DNA from: an uncultured Lachnoclostridium sp.
Lineage (GTDB): Bacteria; Bacillota; Clostridia; Lachnospirales; Lachnospiraceae
NCBI GenBank assembly: GCA_946402335.1
Contig: CAMIWE010000002.1
Coordinates: forward strand, 1 to 64,000
DNA: 64,000 nucleotides
Direction of reading: 5' to 3'
Positions 34,088 through 42,679 of this stretch are shown here, one piece after another (the first letter of the stretch is position 1; each line of letters opens with the position of its first letter). The notes beneath the pieces are model-generated. The model saw only the letters and a program-made list of their open reading frames with translations, had not been told where the DNA came from and did not search any database. Made by a program: the position numbers and the translations under genes.

Positions 34088-35971
34088 ATGAGTAATACCG
34101 AGGGACAATCGAAGGTCCGGACGTTTTTCGGACGGTACGGCGTTTACGGATGGATGCTTCTGCCGTATGTGATCATGGAACTGTACCTGCGGATAGACCT
34201 GCATAAGGTCAGATACTTCCGCGGGGAGATGGTGTTCCCGAGCATCGCATTTTCCGTCTTATGGGCGGCAACCTTCCTCTGCATCGCGATCGTGCTTCCG
34301 CGGACGGCCGGCAGGATTGTTTATGCTGTCCTGACACTCGGGACGCTTGCCTTCTTTACGGCAAATGCGATTTCCTTCAACTACACCGGCTACAGCTTCA
34401 GTTTCACGTTAATGAAGATGGCGGACGAGGGCAAAGGCTACCTGTGGGAGATTGTCAAATCGATGGGAGTCCTCCTGCTGCTCGTAATCGTTCTGGTCCT
34501 TACGGCCACGGTCTGGGCAGTGATAAAGTTTCCCAAGAAACGCCTTACGGTGAAACGGTTTGCGATCCTGATGGCGTGCTTTCTGGTTGTCCATACGCTG
34601 CTTCCGCTTTGCTACGGACCGGCAGGGGACGAGCTTCACTGGGACGCATGGCGGAACCCGCGGAACGTGTACGGCGCCTACAACGATAAGAATAAGAGCC
34701 TTAAGGTCAGCGGTCTCCTTGAATATACGATCCGGGATTTCTACCTGACGTTTTTAAAGCCCGAAGAGAAGATGAGCAGTGAGGAGAGGGAATTCCTTGA
34801 AAATGCGTTCTCCGATCAAAGTACGCCGGAGGCCAATGCCTATACGGGCATCTGCAAGGGAAAGAACCTGATCTTTCTGCAGCTTGAGGGAATCGACGAC
34901 TGGCTCGTGACGCCGGAGGTCATGCCGAATCTGTACGGCATGATGAAGGAATCGTTGAATTTTTCGGATCATTACGCGTTTTATAACGGCGGCGGTTCCA
35001 CGTTCAACTCGGAATTTGCCGTCAATACCGGCTACATCACGCCGGTATCGTACCAGCGAAACGCTTATACTTTTAACGAGAATTCCTTCCCGTATTCGAT
35101 GCCGCGGCAGTTCCTTTCCACGGGATACAGCGTAAAGGCATTTCACATGAATACCGAGGCCTTCTACTCAAGGGGCATCAATTATAAAAACTGGGGCTTT
35201 GACGCATATTTGAGCCTTCGGGACAGCGGGGAGTATGACACGAAGGAAGGAAAGGTCCTGCGGCTTCTGGACCGGACGATGCTTACGGATGAGACGTTCC
35301 GCAAGGAACTGTTTGCAACGGATCATCCGACGGTTTCATATCTGATCACATATACGCCGCATACCCCCTTTGACACGGTCACGAACGAGGCCGGGAGGTA
35401 TCTTGCGGAGGAACTTTACGGAACCGCGAAGCCGCTTTCGGAAGAGGAAAGCATCAAGCTGATGGCAGCCGAGACGGACCGCATGGTCGGCATGCTGTTA
35501 GAAGGGCTTAAGGAGAACGGCCTGCTTTCAAAGACGGTGATCGTCGCATACGCCGACCACTATCTGTATACGGTGGAGGATAAAAGCATCTTAGAGCGGA
35601 ACAAACCGTATACGAAGGACAACCGCATCAACCGGACGCCGCTTTTTATCTGGGGAACGGGATGCGACGCATGTGAGATTGATAAAGCCAATTCGCAGTT
35701 AGACATTCTGCCGACCGTTTTAAACCTGTTCGGCATTTCCTACGGGAAGAGCTGGTACATCGGCGGGGATATTCTGGCACCTGATTTTTCGGGAGAAGTA
35801 TTCTTCCCGGATGCTTCGATCTACAACGGAACGGTCTATGTGGAGAACGGTACCGTTACAGACGGGGCGGAAATCTCCGATGAGGAACTGAAAGAGCTTC
35901 AAAAACGGGTAAACGAAAGAATCCGCAAGAACGATCTTGCGCTTAAGTATGACTGGTTCGGCCGGGAATAG
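34088..35971 (+). CDS. LTA synthase-like sulfatase-family membrane transferase
   Basis: A 627-residue LtaS/OpgB-type protein: five N-terminal membrane helices (about 15-170) and an extracellular sulfatase-fold domain from about 255. Metal and catalytic residues fit: QLEGID, the GGGSTFNSEF segment with nucleophilic Thr near residue 304, and VIVAYADHY near residue 480. Such enzymes transfer glycerol-phosphate or phosphoethanolamine to polymers. The GT2 gene directly upstream may make the glycan or lipid anchor. Whether it makes true lipoteichoic acid is not shown. Confidence 0.9.
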   Translation: MSNTEGQSKVRTFFGRYGVYGWMLLPYVIMELYLRIDLHKVRYFRGEMVFPSIAFSVLWAATFLCIAIVLPRTAGRIVYAVLTLGTLAFFTANAISFNYTGYSFSFTLMKMADEGKGYLWEIVKSMGVLLLLVIVLVLTATVWAVIKFPKKRLTVKRFAILMACFLVVHTLLPLCYGPAGDELHWDAWRNPRNVYGAYNDKNKSLKVSGLLEYTIRDFYLTFLKPEEKMSSEEREFLENAFSDQSTPEANAYTGICKGKNLIFLQLEGIDDWLVTPEVMPNLYGMMKESLNFSDHYAFYNGGGSTFNSEFAVNTGYITPVSYQRNAYTFNENSFPYSMPRQFLSTGYSVKAFHMNTEAFYSRGINYKNWGFDAYLSLRDSGEYDTKEGKVLRLLDRTMLTDETFRKELFATDHPTVSYLITYTPHTPFDTVTNEAGRYLAEELYGTAKPLSEEESIKLMAAETDRMVGMLLEGLKENGLLSKTVIVAYADHYLYTVEDKSILERNKPYTKDNRINRTPLFIWGTGCDACEIDKANSQLDILPTVLNLFGISYGKSWYIGGDILAPDFSGEVFFPDASIYNGTVYVENGTVTDGAEISDEELKELQKRVNERIRKNDLALKYDWFGRE

Positions 35972-36021
35972 GCCATGGGTCCGGGACAGCGAAGAAAACA
36001 ATACGGAGTCTGAGCACACAG

Positions 36022-36795
36022 ATGAATATTACGGTTCAGGGATACAACATCAATTATAAAATTACCGGAGACGGTGAGGATACGCTCGTGATCCTGCAGG
36101 GCTGGGGCACGAAACTCGAGGTTTACGATTCGGTTGCCGCAAGCGTGAACCACAAGTACCGCGTCGTGCAGTTCGACCTGCCCGGGTTCGGGGGCTCGGA
36201 CGAGCCGCGGGAGAGCTGGGGCGTGGACGGATTTGCCGATTTCTTCATCGCGTTCATGGAAGCGCTTTCCATCAAAGAGGCAACTCTTCTCGGACATTCC
36301 TTCGGCGGGCGGATCATCATTAAGCTTGCGAACCGCGAGAATCTTCCGTTTACGATCAAAAACATCATTTTCGTGGACGCGGCAGGCATCCGCGCAAAGC
36401 TTACCGGAAAGCAGAAGAGAAAGCAGCGCCGTTACAAGATCCTTAAGAAGATTCTTCTTTGGAAACCGGTGCACGCGCTGTTCCCGGAGCTGATAGACGA
36501 CTGGAAGTCGAAGCAGGGCTCCGCGGATTACCGCAATGCCACGCCGCGCATGCGCGAGTGCATGGTCAAATCCATCAACGAAGACCTGACGGACCTGCTT
36601 CCGGGGATCAAACAGGAAGTGCTCTTGATCTGGGGCGACAACGATACCGCGACGCCTTTGTCGGATGCGAAGACGATGGAGAAGCTGATCCCGAACAACG
36701 GACTGGTCGTTCTTTCCCCGGCGGGGCATTACAGCTTTCTTGACCAGCCGGCGGTATTCCGGAACGTCATGCGGTCTTATCTGAAGGCGGAATGA
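36022..36795 (+). CDS. Alpha/beta hydrolase
   Basis: A 257-residue alpha/beta hydrolase. The oxyanion strand ILQGWGT, the DLPGFGGSDEP loop, the nucleophile elbow GHSFGGR (Ser93), the acid in LLIWGDNDTATP and the histidine in AGHYSFLDQP complete a catalytic triad. No signal peptide is present. Its constant position before murF and ddl suggests a role in cell-wall precursor or D-alanine ester metabolism, but substrate is unknown. Confidence 0.88.
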   Translation: MNITVQGYNINYKITGDGEDTLVILQGWGTKLEVYDSVAASVNHKYRVVQFDLPGFGGSDEPRESWGVDGFADFFIAFMEALSIKEATLLGHSFGGRIIIKLANRENLPFTIKNIIFVDAAGIRAKLTGKQKRKQRRYKILKKILLWKPVHALFPELIDDWKSKQGSADYRNATPRMRECMVKSINEDLTDLLPGIKQEVLLIWGDNDTATPLSDAKTMEKLIPNNGLVVLSPAGHYSFLDQPAVFRNVMRSYLKAE

Positions 36796-36847
36796 CGGTG
36801 CCCGTGACTGACGGGAGACAATACGATTCAAAAAGGCGGAGAGCGGA

Positions 36848-38413
36848 ATGATTTACAGAACAGTCGCAATTGCAGTGATCGCAGCAGTCGCATGGTTCCT
36901 TGCCATGCGGTACAATCTGCATATGCTGCAGCTGAACGGATATAAAAACGGCGAGCACCTGCGCCGTACGGTTAAAAACTTCGGCCGGCAGTGGTTGCTG
37001 CTTGCGGGACTGGTGCCCGGCGTGCTGCAGATTCTGCTTCCCGGACTCGTTACCGATCTCGTCTGTGCCGCCTGGCTTTTGCTGACCGCCTGGATCTACA
37101 ATCTGATGCGTAAGACCAAGGCGAAGAAGAAACTGGTCTATACGGCACGCGTAAAACGCCTTGTGGCATTCCATATTGCCTTAAATACCGCAATTCCCGT
37201 ATTGGTATGGGTATTCTTCGGCCCGAAACGCATAACGGGCGTTCTGACGCTTTTAACGAGTTTACAGTGGATTCTGCTGGTTGTATCCAACTTTTTGATG
37301 AAGCCTGCCGAGAAAATGGTCGGACAGCATTACATCAACGATGCGAAACGCAAGCTCCGTGCCTCCGGTGACCGCCTTACGATCATCGGCGTGACCGGCA
37401 GCTACGGCAAGACCAGCGTCAAATTCTACTTAAAGACCCTGCTTTCCGCCCGGTTCGACGTTCTGGTCACCCCGGAAAGTTTTAATACGCCGATGGGCGT
37501 CGTAAGAACCATCCGCGAGCAGTTAAAACCGTCGCACGAGGTATTTGTCTGCGAGATGGGTGCAAGACATGTCGGGGATATTAAAGAGATCTGCGACATC
37601 GTACATCCCGCCCACGGAATCATCACGTCCATCGGGCCGCAGCATCTCGAGACGTTCTTCTCCATGGAGAACATCCGCAAGACCAAGTTTGAACTGGCCG
37701 ACGCGCTTCCCGCAGGCGGCAAGCTGATCTTAAACGGCGACAACGAGGAAATCCTGACGCAGGCCGCCTCGTATCCGCAGAAGATCTTTTACCACGCAGG
37801 CGAAGCAAAGGACGGCTATTGTGCGAAGAATATTTCGGTTTCCCAGCTCGGAACCGAATTCAGCGTGACCGCGCCGGACGGCGAAGAAGAGACCTTCTCC
37901 ATGCGTCTGATCGGCGGGCACAACGTCATCAACGTCATGGGCGCCATTGCGGTTGCGCATGAGATGGGCATCCCGCTTTCGGAATTGAAGATTCCGGTAC
38001 GGCGTCTTGAACCGGTACCGCACCGCATGCAGCTTACGGACCGCGGAAATGTGACGATCATTGATGATGCTTACAACTCAAACCCCGTCGGCAGCAAGGC
38101 CGCGGTGGAGACGCTTGCGATGTTTCAGGGCGTCAAGATCCTCGTAACACCGGGAATGGTGGAGCTCGGGGACAAGGAAGAGGAATATAACCGCGCATTC
38201 GGCGGATATGCCGCCAAATGCTGCGATTACATATGTCTGGTAGGAAGAAAGCGCTCGGAACCCATTGCCGAGGGCGCGCGCGCGGAAGGATTTCCGTCCG
38301 AACGGATCAAGGTATTTGACCGTGTCGAAGACGCCGTTTCGTATGCCTATACTGTAAGCGGCGAGGGACGCAAGTATATCCTTTTAGAGAATGACCTGCC
38401 GGATAATTACTGA
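36848..38413 (+). CDS. murF: Membrane-anchored MurF-type ligase
   Basis: The C-terminal 350 residues are a Mur ligase: P-loop GVTGSYGKTSVK, ESFNTPMGVV, the HPAHGIITSIGPQHLETF block and DDAYNSNPVGSKAAVETL typical of MurF, which adds D-Ala-D-Ala to UDP-MurNAc-tripeptide. Unusually the first 165 residues contain four or so membrane helices, absent from standard cytosolic MurF (about 450 residues). The MurF N-terminal substrate domain appears replaced. The ddl gene downstream supplies D-Ala-D-Ala, supporting the MurF call. AGGCGGAGAG precedes the start. Confidence 0.85.
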   Translation: MIYRTVAIAVIAAVAWFLAMRYNLHMLQLNGYKNGEHLRRTVKNFGRQWLLLAGLVPGVLQILLPGLVTDLVCAAWLLLTAWIYNLMRKTKAKKKLVYTARVKRLVAFHIALNTAIPVLVWVFFGPKRITGVLTLLTSLQWILLVVSNFLMKPAEKMVGQHYINDAKRKLRASGDRLTIIGVTGSYGKTSVKFYLKTLLSARFDVLVTPESFNTPMGVVRTIREQLKPSHEVFVCEMGARHVGDIKEICDIVHPAHGIITSIGPQHLETFFSMENIRKTKFELADALPAGGKLILNGDNEEILTQAASYPQKIFYHAGEAKDGYCAKNISVSQLGTEFSVTAPDGEEETFSMRLIGGHNVINVMGAIAVAHEMGIPLSELKIPVRRLEPVPHRMQLTDRGNVTIIDDAYNSNPVGSKAAVETLAMFQGVKILVTPGMVELGDKEEEYNRAFGGYAAKCCDYICLVGRKRSEPIAEGARAEGFPSERIKVFDRVEDAVSYAYTVSGEGRKYILLENDLPDNY

Positions 38414-38426
38414 TTGGGAGGAACTT

Positions 38427-39608
38427 ATGAAAACTAGAGTTGCAATGATGTTCGGAGGAAAGAGCGTGGAGCATGAGGTTTCGGTCATTACCGGAATCCA
38501 GGCCATTCTCAGCATGAATACGGAACTGTATGACGTGGTTCCGGTATATCTGACGAAGCAGAACGAAATGTACATCGGAGACGATATCGCGGTCATCGAG
38601 GCCTATAAGGATATCCCGTCTTTATTGAAGCGCTCGCAGCGCGTCATCCTCGTAAACGAGGACGGACACATTCTGCTGCAGCCGTTCCCGCAGAAACTGT
38701 TCGGCGGGAAGAAAGCCGTGGAGATCGACGTCGCATTTCCCTGCGTGCACGGAACCAATGTGGAGGACGGTGCGTTCCAGGGTTACCTGAAGACCGTCGG
38801 CGTTCCGTTCGTCGGCTGTGACGTTACCGCATCGGCTGTCGGCATGGATAAGTACATCATGAAGGCAATCCTGAAGGAATACGGGGTTCCGCTTCTTCCG
38901 GGCGCACTGTTCCTGCTTTCCGATTACGCGAAGATGGACGGCATGATCGAAAAGATTGAGACCCGGTTCGGCTATCCCGTAATCGTAAAGCCGGTAAACC
39001 TCGGCTCAAGCGTCGGCATCAGCATTGCAAAGGACCGCGACGAGCTGACAAAGTCCTTAGATGACGCATTCCGTTATGCTACTAAGGTACTTGTAGAGCA
39101 TGCGATCACGAACCTTCGTGAGATCAACTGCGCGGTACTCGGCGACGAGAACGAGGCAGAGGCTTCCGAGATCGAAGAGCCGATGCATACGAAGGATATT
39201 TTAAGCTACGAAGACAAATACGTCAGCAACGCCAAGGGAAGCGGCCAGAAGGGCATGGCAAGCGTTTCCAGAAAGATTCCCGCAGACGTGCCCGCAGACA
39301 AGCGGGAGGAGATCCGCAACCTTGCGGTAAAGGCGTTCCAGGCACTCGGCTGTAACGGTGTGGCGCGAATCGACTTTATGATCGACGAGGACAACGGCGC
39401 TTTATATTTCAACGAGATTAATACGATTCCGGGATCCCTCGCATTTTACCTCTGGGAGCCCATCGGCGTACCGTATAAGGTACTGCTTGAGCGGATGATC
39501 AAGCTTGCGCAGAAGCGTACCAGAACGGAGCAGGCGGTTACCTTCACCTTTGATACGAACATTTTAAATACGGCTTCCTTCGGAGGCAGCAAGGGGGCGA
39601 AGCGATAA
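38427..39608 (+). CDS. ddl: D-alanine--D-alanine ligase
   Basis: Ddl joins two D-alanines with ATP for peptidoglycan precursors. In 393 residues it shows MMFGGKSVEHEVSVITG, PFVGCDVTASAVGMDK, the ATP-grasp block VKPVNLGSSVGISIAK and the metal site ARIDFMIDEDN with YFNEINTIPGSLAFY. A longer-than-usual segment around residues 235-280 (ENEAEASEIEEP, EDKYVSNAKGSGQ) covers the omega loop. I cannot decide D-Ala against D-Lac specificity. The ATG at 38427 follows TGGGAGGAAC; the earlier in-frame ATG lies in murF. Confidence 0.95.
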   Translation: MKTRVAMMFGGKSVEHEVSVITGIQAILSMNTELYDVVPVYLTKQNEMYIGDDIAVIEAYKDIPSLLKRSQRVILVNEDGHILLQPFPQKLFGGKKAVEIDVAFPCVHGTNVEDGAFQGYLKTVGVPFVGCDVTASAVGMDKYIMKAILKEYGVPLLPGALFLLSDYAKMDGMIEKIETRFGYPVIVKPVNLGSSVGISIAKDRDELTKSLDDAFRYATKVLVEHAITNLREINCAVLGDENEAEASEIEEPMHTKDILSYEDKYVSNAKGSGQKGMASVSRKIPADVPADKREEIRNLAVKAFQALGCNGVARIDFMIDEDNGALYFNEINTIPGSLAFYLWEPIGVPYKVLLERMIKLAQKRTRTEQAVTFTFDTNILNTASFGGSKGAKR

Positions 39609-39874
39609 TGTTTTCCTTCTTACAAAAAGAAACCCACAGCCAGCTTGAAGAGATTGTCACAAGGCTTAAACTGAATGCTTCCAACAATTACCGTGACGCG
39701 ACCAAGGAGGATCTCGCGGAACTGGAGAAACGGTACGAAGAACTGAAGAGTGCCGGGAAGCTGAATCCGAAGCAGATTACATACTACAGAAGTAGAATTA
39801 TAGAATATACTGATAAATTAAAGAACTTTTCCCATAAGACCCAGAAGGTTAATAAGTATTCCGAGAAGATCTGA
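39608..39874 (+). CDS. Uncharacterised 88-residue helical protein
   Basis: A small charged protein with predicted helices (QLEEIVTRLKLNASNNY, KEDLAELEKRYEELKSAGKL). It overlaps the ddl stop by one base (TAATG) and is the last gene before a terminator, so it is translationally coupled to ddl. No membrane helix or known motif was seen. Confidence 0.7.
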   Translation: MFSFLQKETHSQLEEIVTRLKLNASNNYRDATKEDLAELEKRYEELKSAGKLNPKQITYYRSRIIEYTDKLKNFSHKTQKVNKYSEKI

Positions 39875-39895
39875 AAACAGTATTTTACAAAAAAA

Positions 39896-39941
39896 CTGCC
39901 GGCAAGCCGGGGGTAAGTATGCCCCGGTCCGGCAGGTTTTT
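39896..39941 (+). terminator. Terminator of the envelope gene cluster
   Basis: CTGCCGG (39896-39902) pairs with CCGGCAG (39929-39935), with an inner CCGGGG/CCCCGG stem, followed by GTTTTT. Confidence 0.9.
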
Positions 39942-39969
39942 GCTTTTTGAGGAATTTGTTTCATTTTCC

Positions 39970-39992
39970 TGCAACCGTTTCCCGATTTCGTC
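39970..39992 (+). promoter_or_regulatory. Candidate ECF-sigma autoregulatory promoter
   Basis: TGCAAC (39970-39975) and CGTC (39989-39992), 13 bases apart, resemble ECF promoters (an AAC -35 and a CGTC -10) and sit about 50 bp before the sigma factor's own gene. The spacing is a little shorter than the usual 15-16. Confidence 0.45.
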
Positions 39993-40039
39993 GGGTATAA
40001 GGGTGACAGGGAACGAAAACAAACCTTTCGGAGGCAGTT

Positions 40040-40600
40040 ATGAACGACGTACAAATTGTGGAAATGTACCGGAACCGGAACGAGCAGGCGATTCAGGCGA
40101 CGATGGAACAGTACCAGCGCTACCTGATGAAGATCGCCATGCAGATCCTCGGGGACGAGCAGGATGCGGAGGAATGCGTAAACGACACGTATCAAGCGGC
40201 ATGGAATTCCATCCCCGAAAAGAATCCGGAAAATCTTTCCGCCTATCTCGGCAAGATTGTAAGACAGGAAGCCATCGACCGGCTCCGCGAAAGACAACGG
40301 CTTAAGCGGCAGGGAACGGAATATGCCGCATCCTTAGAGGAACTCAGTGAAGTTGTCGCAGGGGGGAGAACACCCGAACAGGAAGCGGACACGGCCTTTT
40401 TGAAGGCGGCGGTGGAACGGTTTTTAAAGACGCTGCCGGGCGACGCGCGGGTACTGTTTCTCGGAAGGTATTTCTATTTTGATTCCCTGAAGGAAACGGC
40501 TGCGTATTGCGGCATGAGCGAATCGAAGGCCAAGAGTATGCTCTTGCGCACGCGCCGGAAACTTAAGAAGTTTCTCAAAAAGGAGGGGTTCGATCTATGA
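40040..40600 (+). CDS. ECF-type RNA polymerase sigma factor
   Basis: A 186-residue sigma-70-family protein. Region 2 spans about 20-90 (YLMKIAMQILGDEQDAEECVNDTYQAAW, then LSAYLGKIVRQEAIDRLRER). Region 4 spans about 130-182 (FLKTLPGDARVLFLGRYF, LKETAAYCGMSESKAKSMLLRTRRKLKKFL). It overlaps the anti-sigma-like gene by 4 bp. Its probable autoregulatory promoter lies upstream; the rest of the regulon is unknown. Confidence 0.92.
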   Translation: MNDVQIVEMYRNRNEQAIQATMEQYQRYLMKIAMQILGDEQDAEECVNDTYQAAWNSIPEKNPENLSAYLGKIVRQEAIDRLRERQRLKRQGTEYAASLEELSEVVAGGRTPEQEADTAFLKAAVERFLKTLPGDARVLFLGRYFYFDSLKETAAYCGMSESKAKSMLLRTRRKLKKFLKKEGFDL

Positions 40601-41484
40601 AGGAAGAGCAGTTGATGGAAGCAATCGGAAAGATCGATGAGAGTATGCTTCGGGAAGTAGAGACAGTACGTAACGGAAGTGGCGGAAATACCGAAAGAAC
40701 CGGCGTGACCCATACCGGTCATAAGGGGCTTCGCAGGAAATGGCTGATTCCGGTTGCGGCATGCATGGTCATGATGATCGGAGGAATCGGCGCGTATGCG
40801 TCCGGCCTGCTCGGAGGCGGTTCTTTAAAGACCGGAAAGGGCAATGTCGGCAAATTCAATTCGGACTATGAGTATACCGCTTTAGAGGATATCCGGATTC
40901 CGGTTTCGGAGATTAAGGGCGATGTCCGTTCCGTCACCAAGCAGATGAATCAGGAAGCAGCCAATTTTGATCCGACCTCAAGCCAGATGCCGGGAACGAA
41001 ACAGAAGCGTTTCGCTACCGTAGAGGAAGCAGTCGATTATATCGGGTATAAAAAACTGACGGTTCCGGATATCAATGCGGATGTTCTGGAGGTAACCGTT
41101 CACACGGACGGAATCGAAAAAGAAGGAACGAAGGGCAGTACCCCGGAATATGACCTTGCCCATATCACTTTGGAGACCATGTATCGAAGAGGCGAAGTCG
41201 TTGTGCAGGAATTCTACTCCCTCAGCACGGAAAATGTGGAGGAAGACCAGACGGGCGTACGCGGAATCGTAATGCCGGATTGGACCATTACCCAGGACAC
41301 GAAGACCGTAAACGGGCGGGTATTCAATATCCTTAAGACGGAAGGTTTGGATAACGGCAATATCGGAACCGAGGTGTTCTGGCAGCAGGACAAGGTAATC
41401 TATACCATTTATTTCATTTATCCGCCGGCCAAGCAGGATACGGTGGACATGCTGATGAAGGAATGGATGGAAGCGTTCCGATAA
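40597..41484 (+). CDS. DUF4367-like anti-sigma or signal-sensing membrane protein
   Basis: A 295-residue protein with a short cytosolic N-terminus (MKEEQLMEAIGKIDESML), one transmembrane helix (WLIPVAACMVMMIGGIGAYASG, about 47-68) and an extracellular domain ending in VFWQQDKVIYTIYFIYPPAKQDTVDMLMKEW, the usual end of DUF4367. The 4-bp overlap with the sigma gene strongly suggests it is the cognate anti-sigma factor holding the ECF factor inactive until an envelope signal arrives. Confidence 0.8.
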   Translation: MKEEQLMEAIGKIDESMLREVETVRNGSGGNTERTGVTHTGHKGLRRKWLIPVAACMVMMIGGIGAYASGLLGGGSLKTGKGNVGKFNSDYEYTALEDIRIPVSEIKGDVRSVTKQMNQEAANFDPTSSQMPGTKQKRFATVEEAVDYIGYKKLTVPDINADVLEVTVHTDGIEKEGTKGSTPEYDLAHITLETMYRRGEVVVQEFYSLSTENVEEDQTGVRGIVMPDWTITQDTKTVNGRVFNILKTEGLDNGNIGTEVFWQQDKVIYTIYFIYPPAKQDTVDMLMKEWMEAFR

Positions 41485-41539
41485 AAGAAGATACGGGGCA
41501 GAAAGTGCTTTCGGAAAGAGAATGGAACAATACAGAGAA

Positions 41540-41570
41540 AGCGTCGGTACCAATTGTACCGGCGCTTTTT
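41540..41570 (+). terminator. Terminator of the sigma/anti-sigma operon
   Basis: AGCGTCGGTAC and GTACCGGCGCT form an 11-bp stem around CAATT (41540-41566), followed by TTTTT. Confidence 0.88.
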
Positions 41571-41651
41571 GACTGCAAAGATATATAAGCTTAATATGAT
41601 TAAAGGAATTCCCCTGCGGCCGCTTCTTCGGCGGCGCGGTATGGTTCCTTG

Positions 41652-42401
41652 TCAGATGTCATAGACATTTCTTAACTCATGACAGATATGATCAAGATCC
41701 GGATAGAGCGAGCCTTCGGTAATGCCGAACACACGGAGGCTTTCGAGGAAGTATTCCCGCCGCTCGGCCGGGATAATGATCTTATACAGCATATTGTCGT
41801 CACAGATATCCTCAAGCCGTCTCAGGGAATTGTGTACGGTAAAGCATGCCTGCTGGGAATAGAGACGCAGATGGCTGTCGGTGGAATAGCAGGCAAGAAT
41901 CTTGTCCTCGAGGACCGGATTGTGATGCAGATGCTTGAACGCGGGAAGAAGCATCTCCTGGGCGGTGTCCGCATCAATCGGATAAATACAGTTTCCGAAG
42001 CCTTCCTTCTCGTTCAGAATATTGGGTGCAAGTACCCATACGCAGGCATCCATGCCGGGATTCTTACGGTAGGTTTCGGTCGCGAAGAATACGGCAATGA
42101 GCGGAGAGCGTGACCAGTCAAGCATACGTGTCGGCAGGCCGTGATGCTGCATCAGGGCAACCCAGCCGGAATAGTCATGCTTCTCGGGGGGATTCTTCAG
42201 AATCTGTTTGCTGCGGATATAGAAGTCATTCGTGATGAATCGTTCGATCTCCAGGCGCTTCTCACTGCGCTGGATGGAAGGAACAAGCGTAAGGGAGGAA
42301 TTCTCCTCGCCGCGGTACCAAAGTCCCTGTTTGTGTCTTGCTGCGAGTGCTTTCAAAAACTGGAGCAGTTCGTCAATCGTGCTGATATCAATCGTAATCA
42401 T
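41652..42401 (-). CDS. FRG-domain protein
   Basis: A 249-residue FRG-domain protein. The name-giving motif appears as LWYRGEE (residue 28 on). The second conserved block MQHHGLPTRMLDWSRSPLIAVFFATE is classic for the family. The function of FRG is unsettled; it recurs near defence and toxin genes. Here it stands alone with its own promoter between a sigma operon and a lipoprotein gene. GGAGAGGCTT precedes the start. Confidence 0.88.
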   Translation of the reverse strand: MITIDISTIDELLQFLKALAARHKQGLWYRGEENSSLTLVPSIQRSEKRLEIERFITNDFYIRSKQILKNPPEKHDYSGWVALMQHHGLPTRMLDWSRSPLIAVFFATETYRKNPGMDACVWVLAPNILNEKEGFGNCIYPIDADTAQEMLLPAFKHLHHNPVLEDKILACYSTDSHLRLYSQQACFTVHNSLRRLEDICDDNMLYKIIIPAERREYFLESLRVFGITEGSLYPDLDHICHELRNVYDI

Positions 42402-42425
42402 AAGCCTCTCCTTTCAGACACATTT

Positions 42426-42454
42426 ATTATACGCTATTTTCCGGGGCAAGTAAA
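42426..42454 (-). promoter_or_regulatory. Promoter of the FRG gene
   Basis: On the minus strand TTTACT (42454-42449), a 17-bp spacer and TATAAT (42431-42426), ending 24 bp before the start codon. Confidence 0.7.
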
Positions 42455-42496
42455 GTATTTCGCCACGGAAAAGGAGAGGCGCGTGCGTCGGGAAAG

Positions 42497-42641
42497 ACGG
42501 CACCGAAACTCCGGAAAGCATGAAGAAAGGCAGCGTTCGGAACCGGCTGTACAGGCATAAAAAACTGCACCGTCCGCAACCGCCCGTACAGGCATGAAAA
42601 ACTGCACCGTCGAAACCGGCCGTACAAGCATGAAAAAAGGG
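42497..42641. repeat. Degenerate 36-37-bp tandem repeat, about four copies
   Basis: Units starting at 42541, 42578 and 42614 share AACCGsCCGTACArGCATGAAAAA followed by CTGCACCGTC. A weaker copy precedes them from about 42505. The array lies between the FRG promoter and the terminator of the duplicated lipoprotein gene. It carries no credible ORF, and its role is unknown. Confidence 0.65.
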
Positions 42642-42664
42642 ACTGACCGAAGCCAGTCCCTTTT
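42633..42664 (-). terminator. Terminator of the duplicated lipoprotein gene
   Basis: AAAAGGGACTG (42635-42645) and CAGTCCCTTTT (42654-42664) make an 11-bp stem. Reading the minus strand it ends in a T run. The A/T ends make it potentially bidirectional. Confidence 0.85.
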
Positions 42665-42679
42665 ATAATCAGTTTTATA

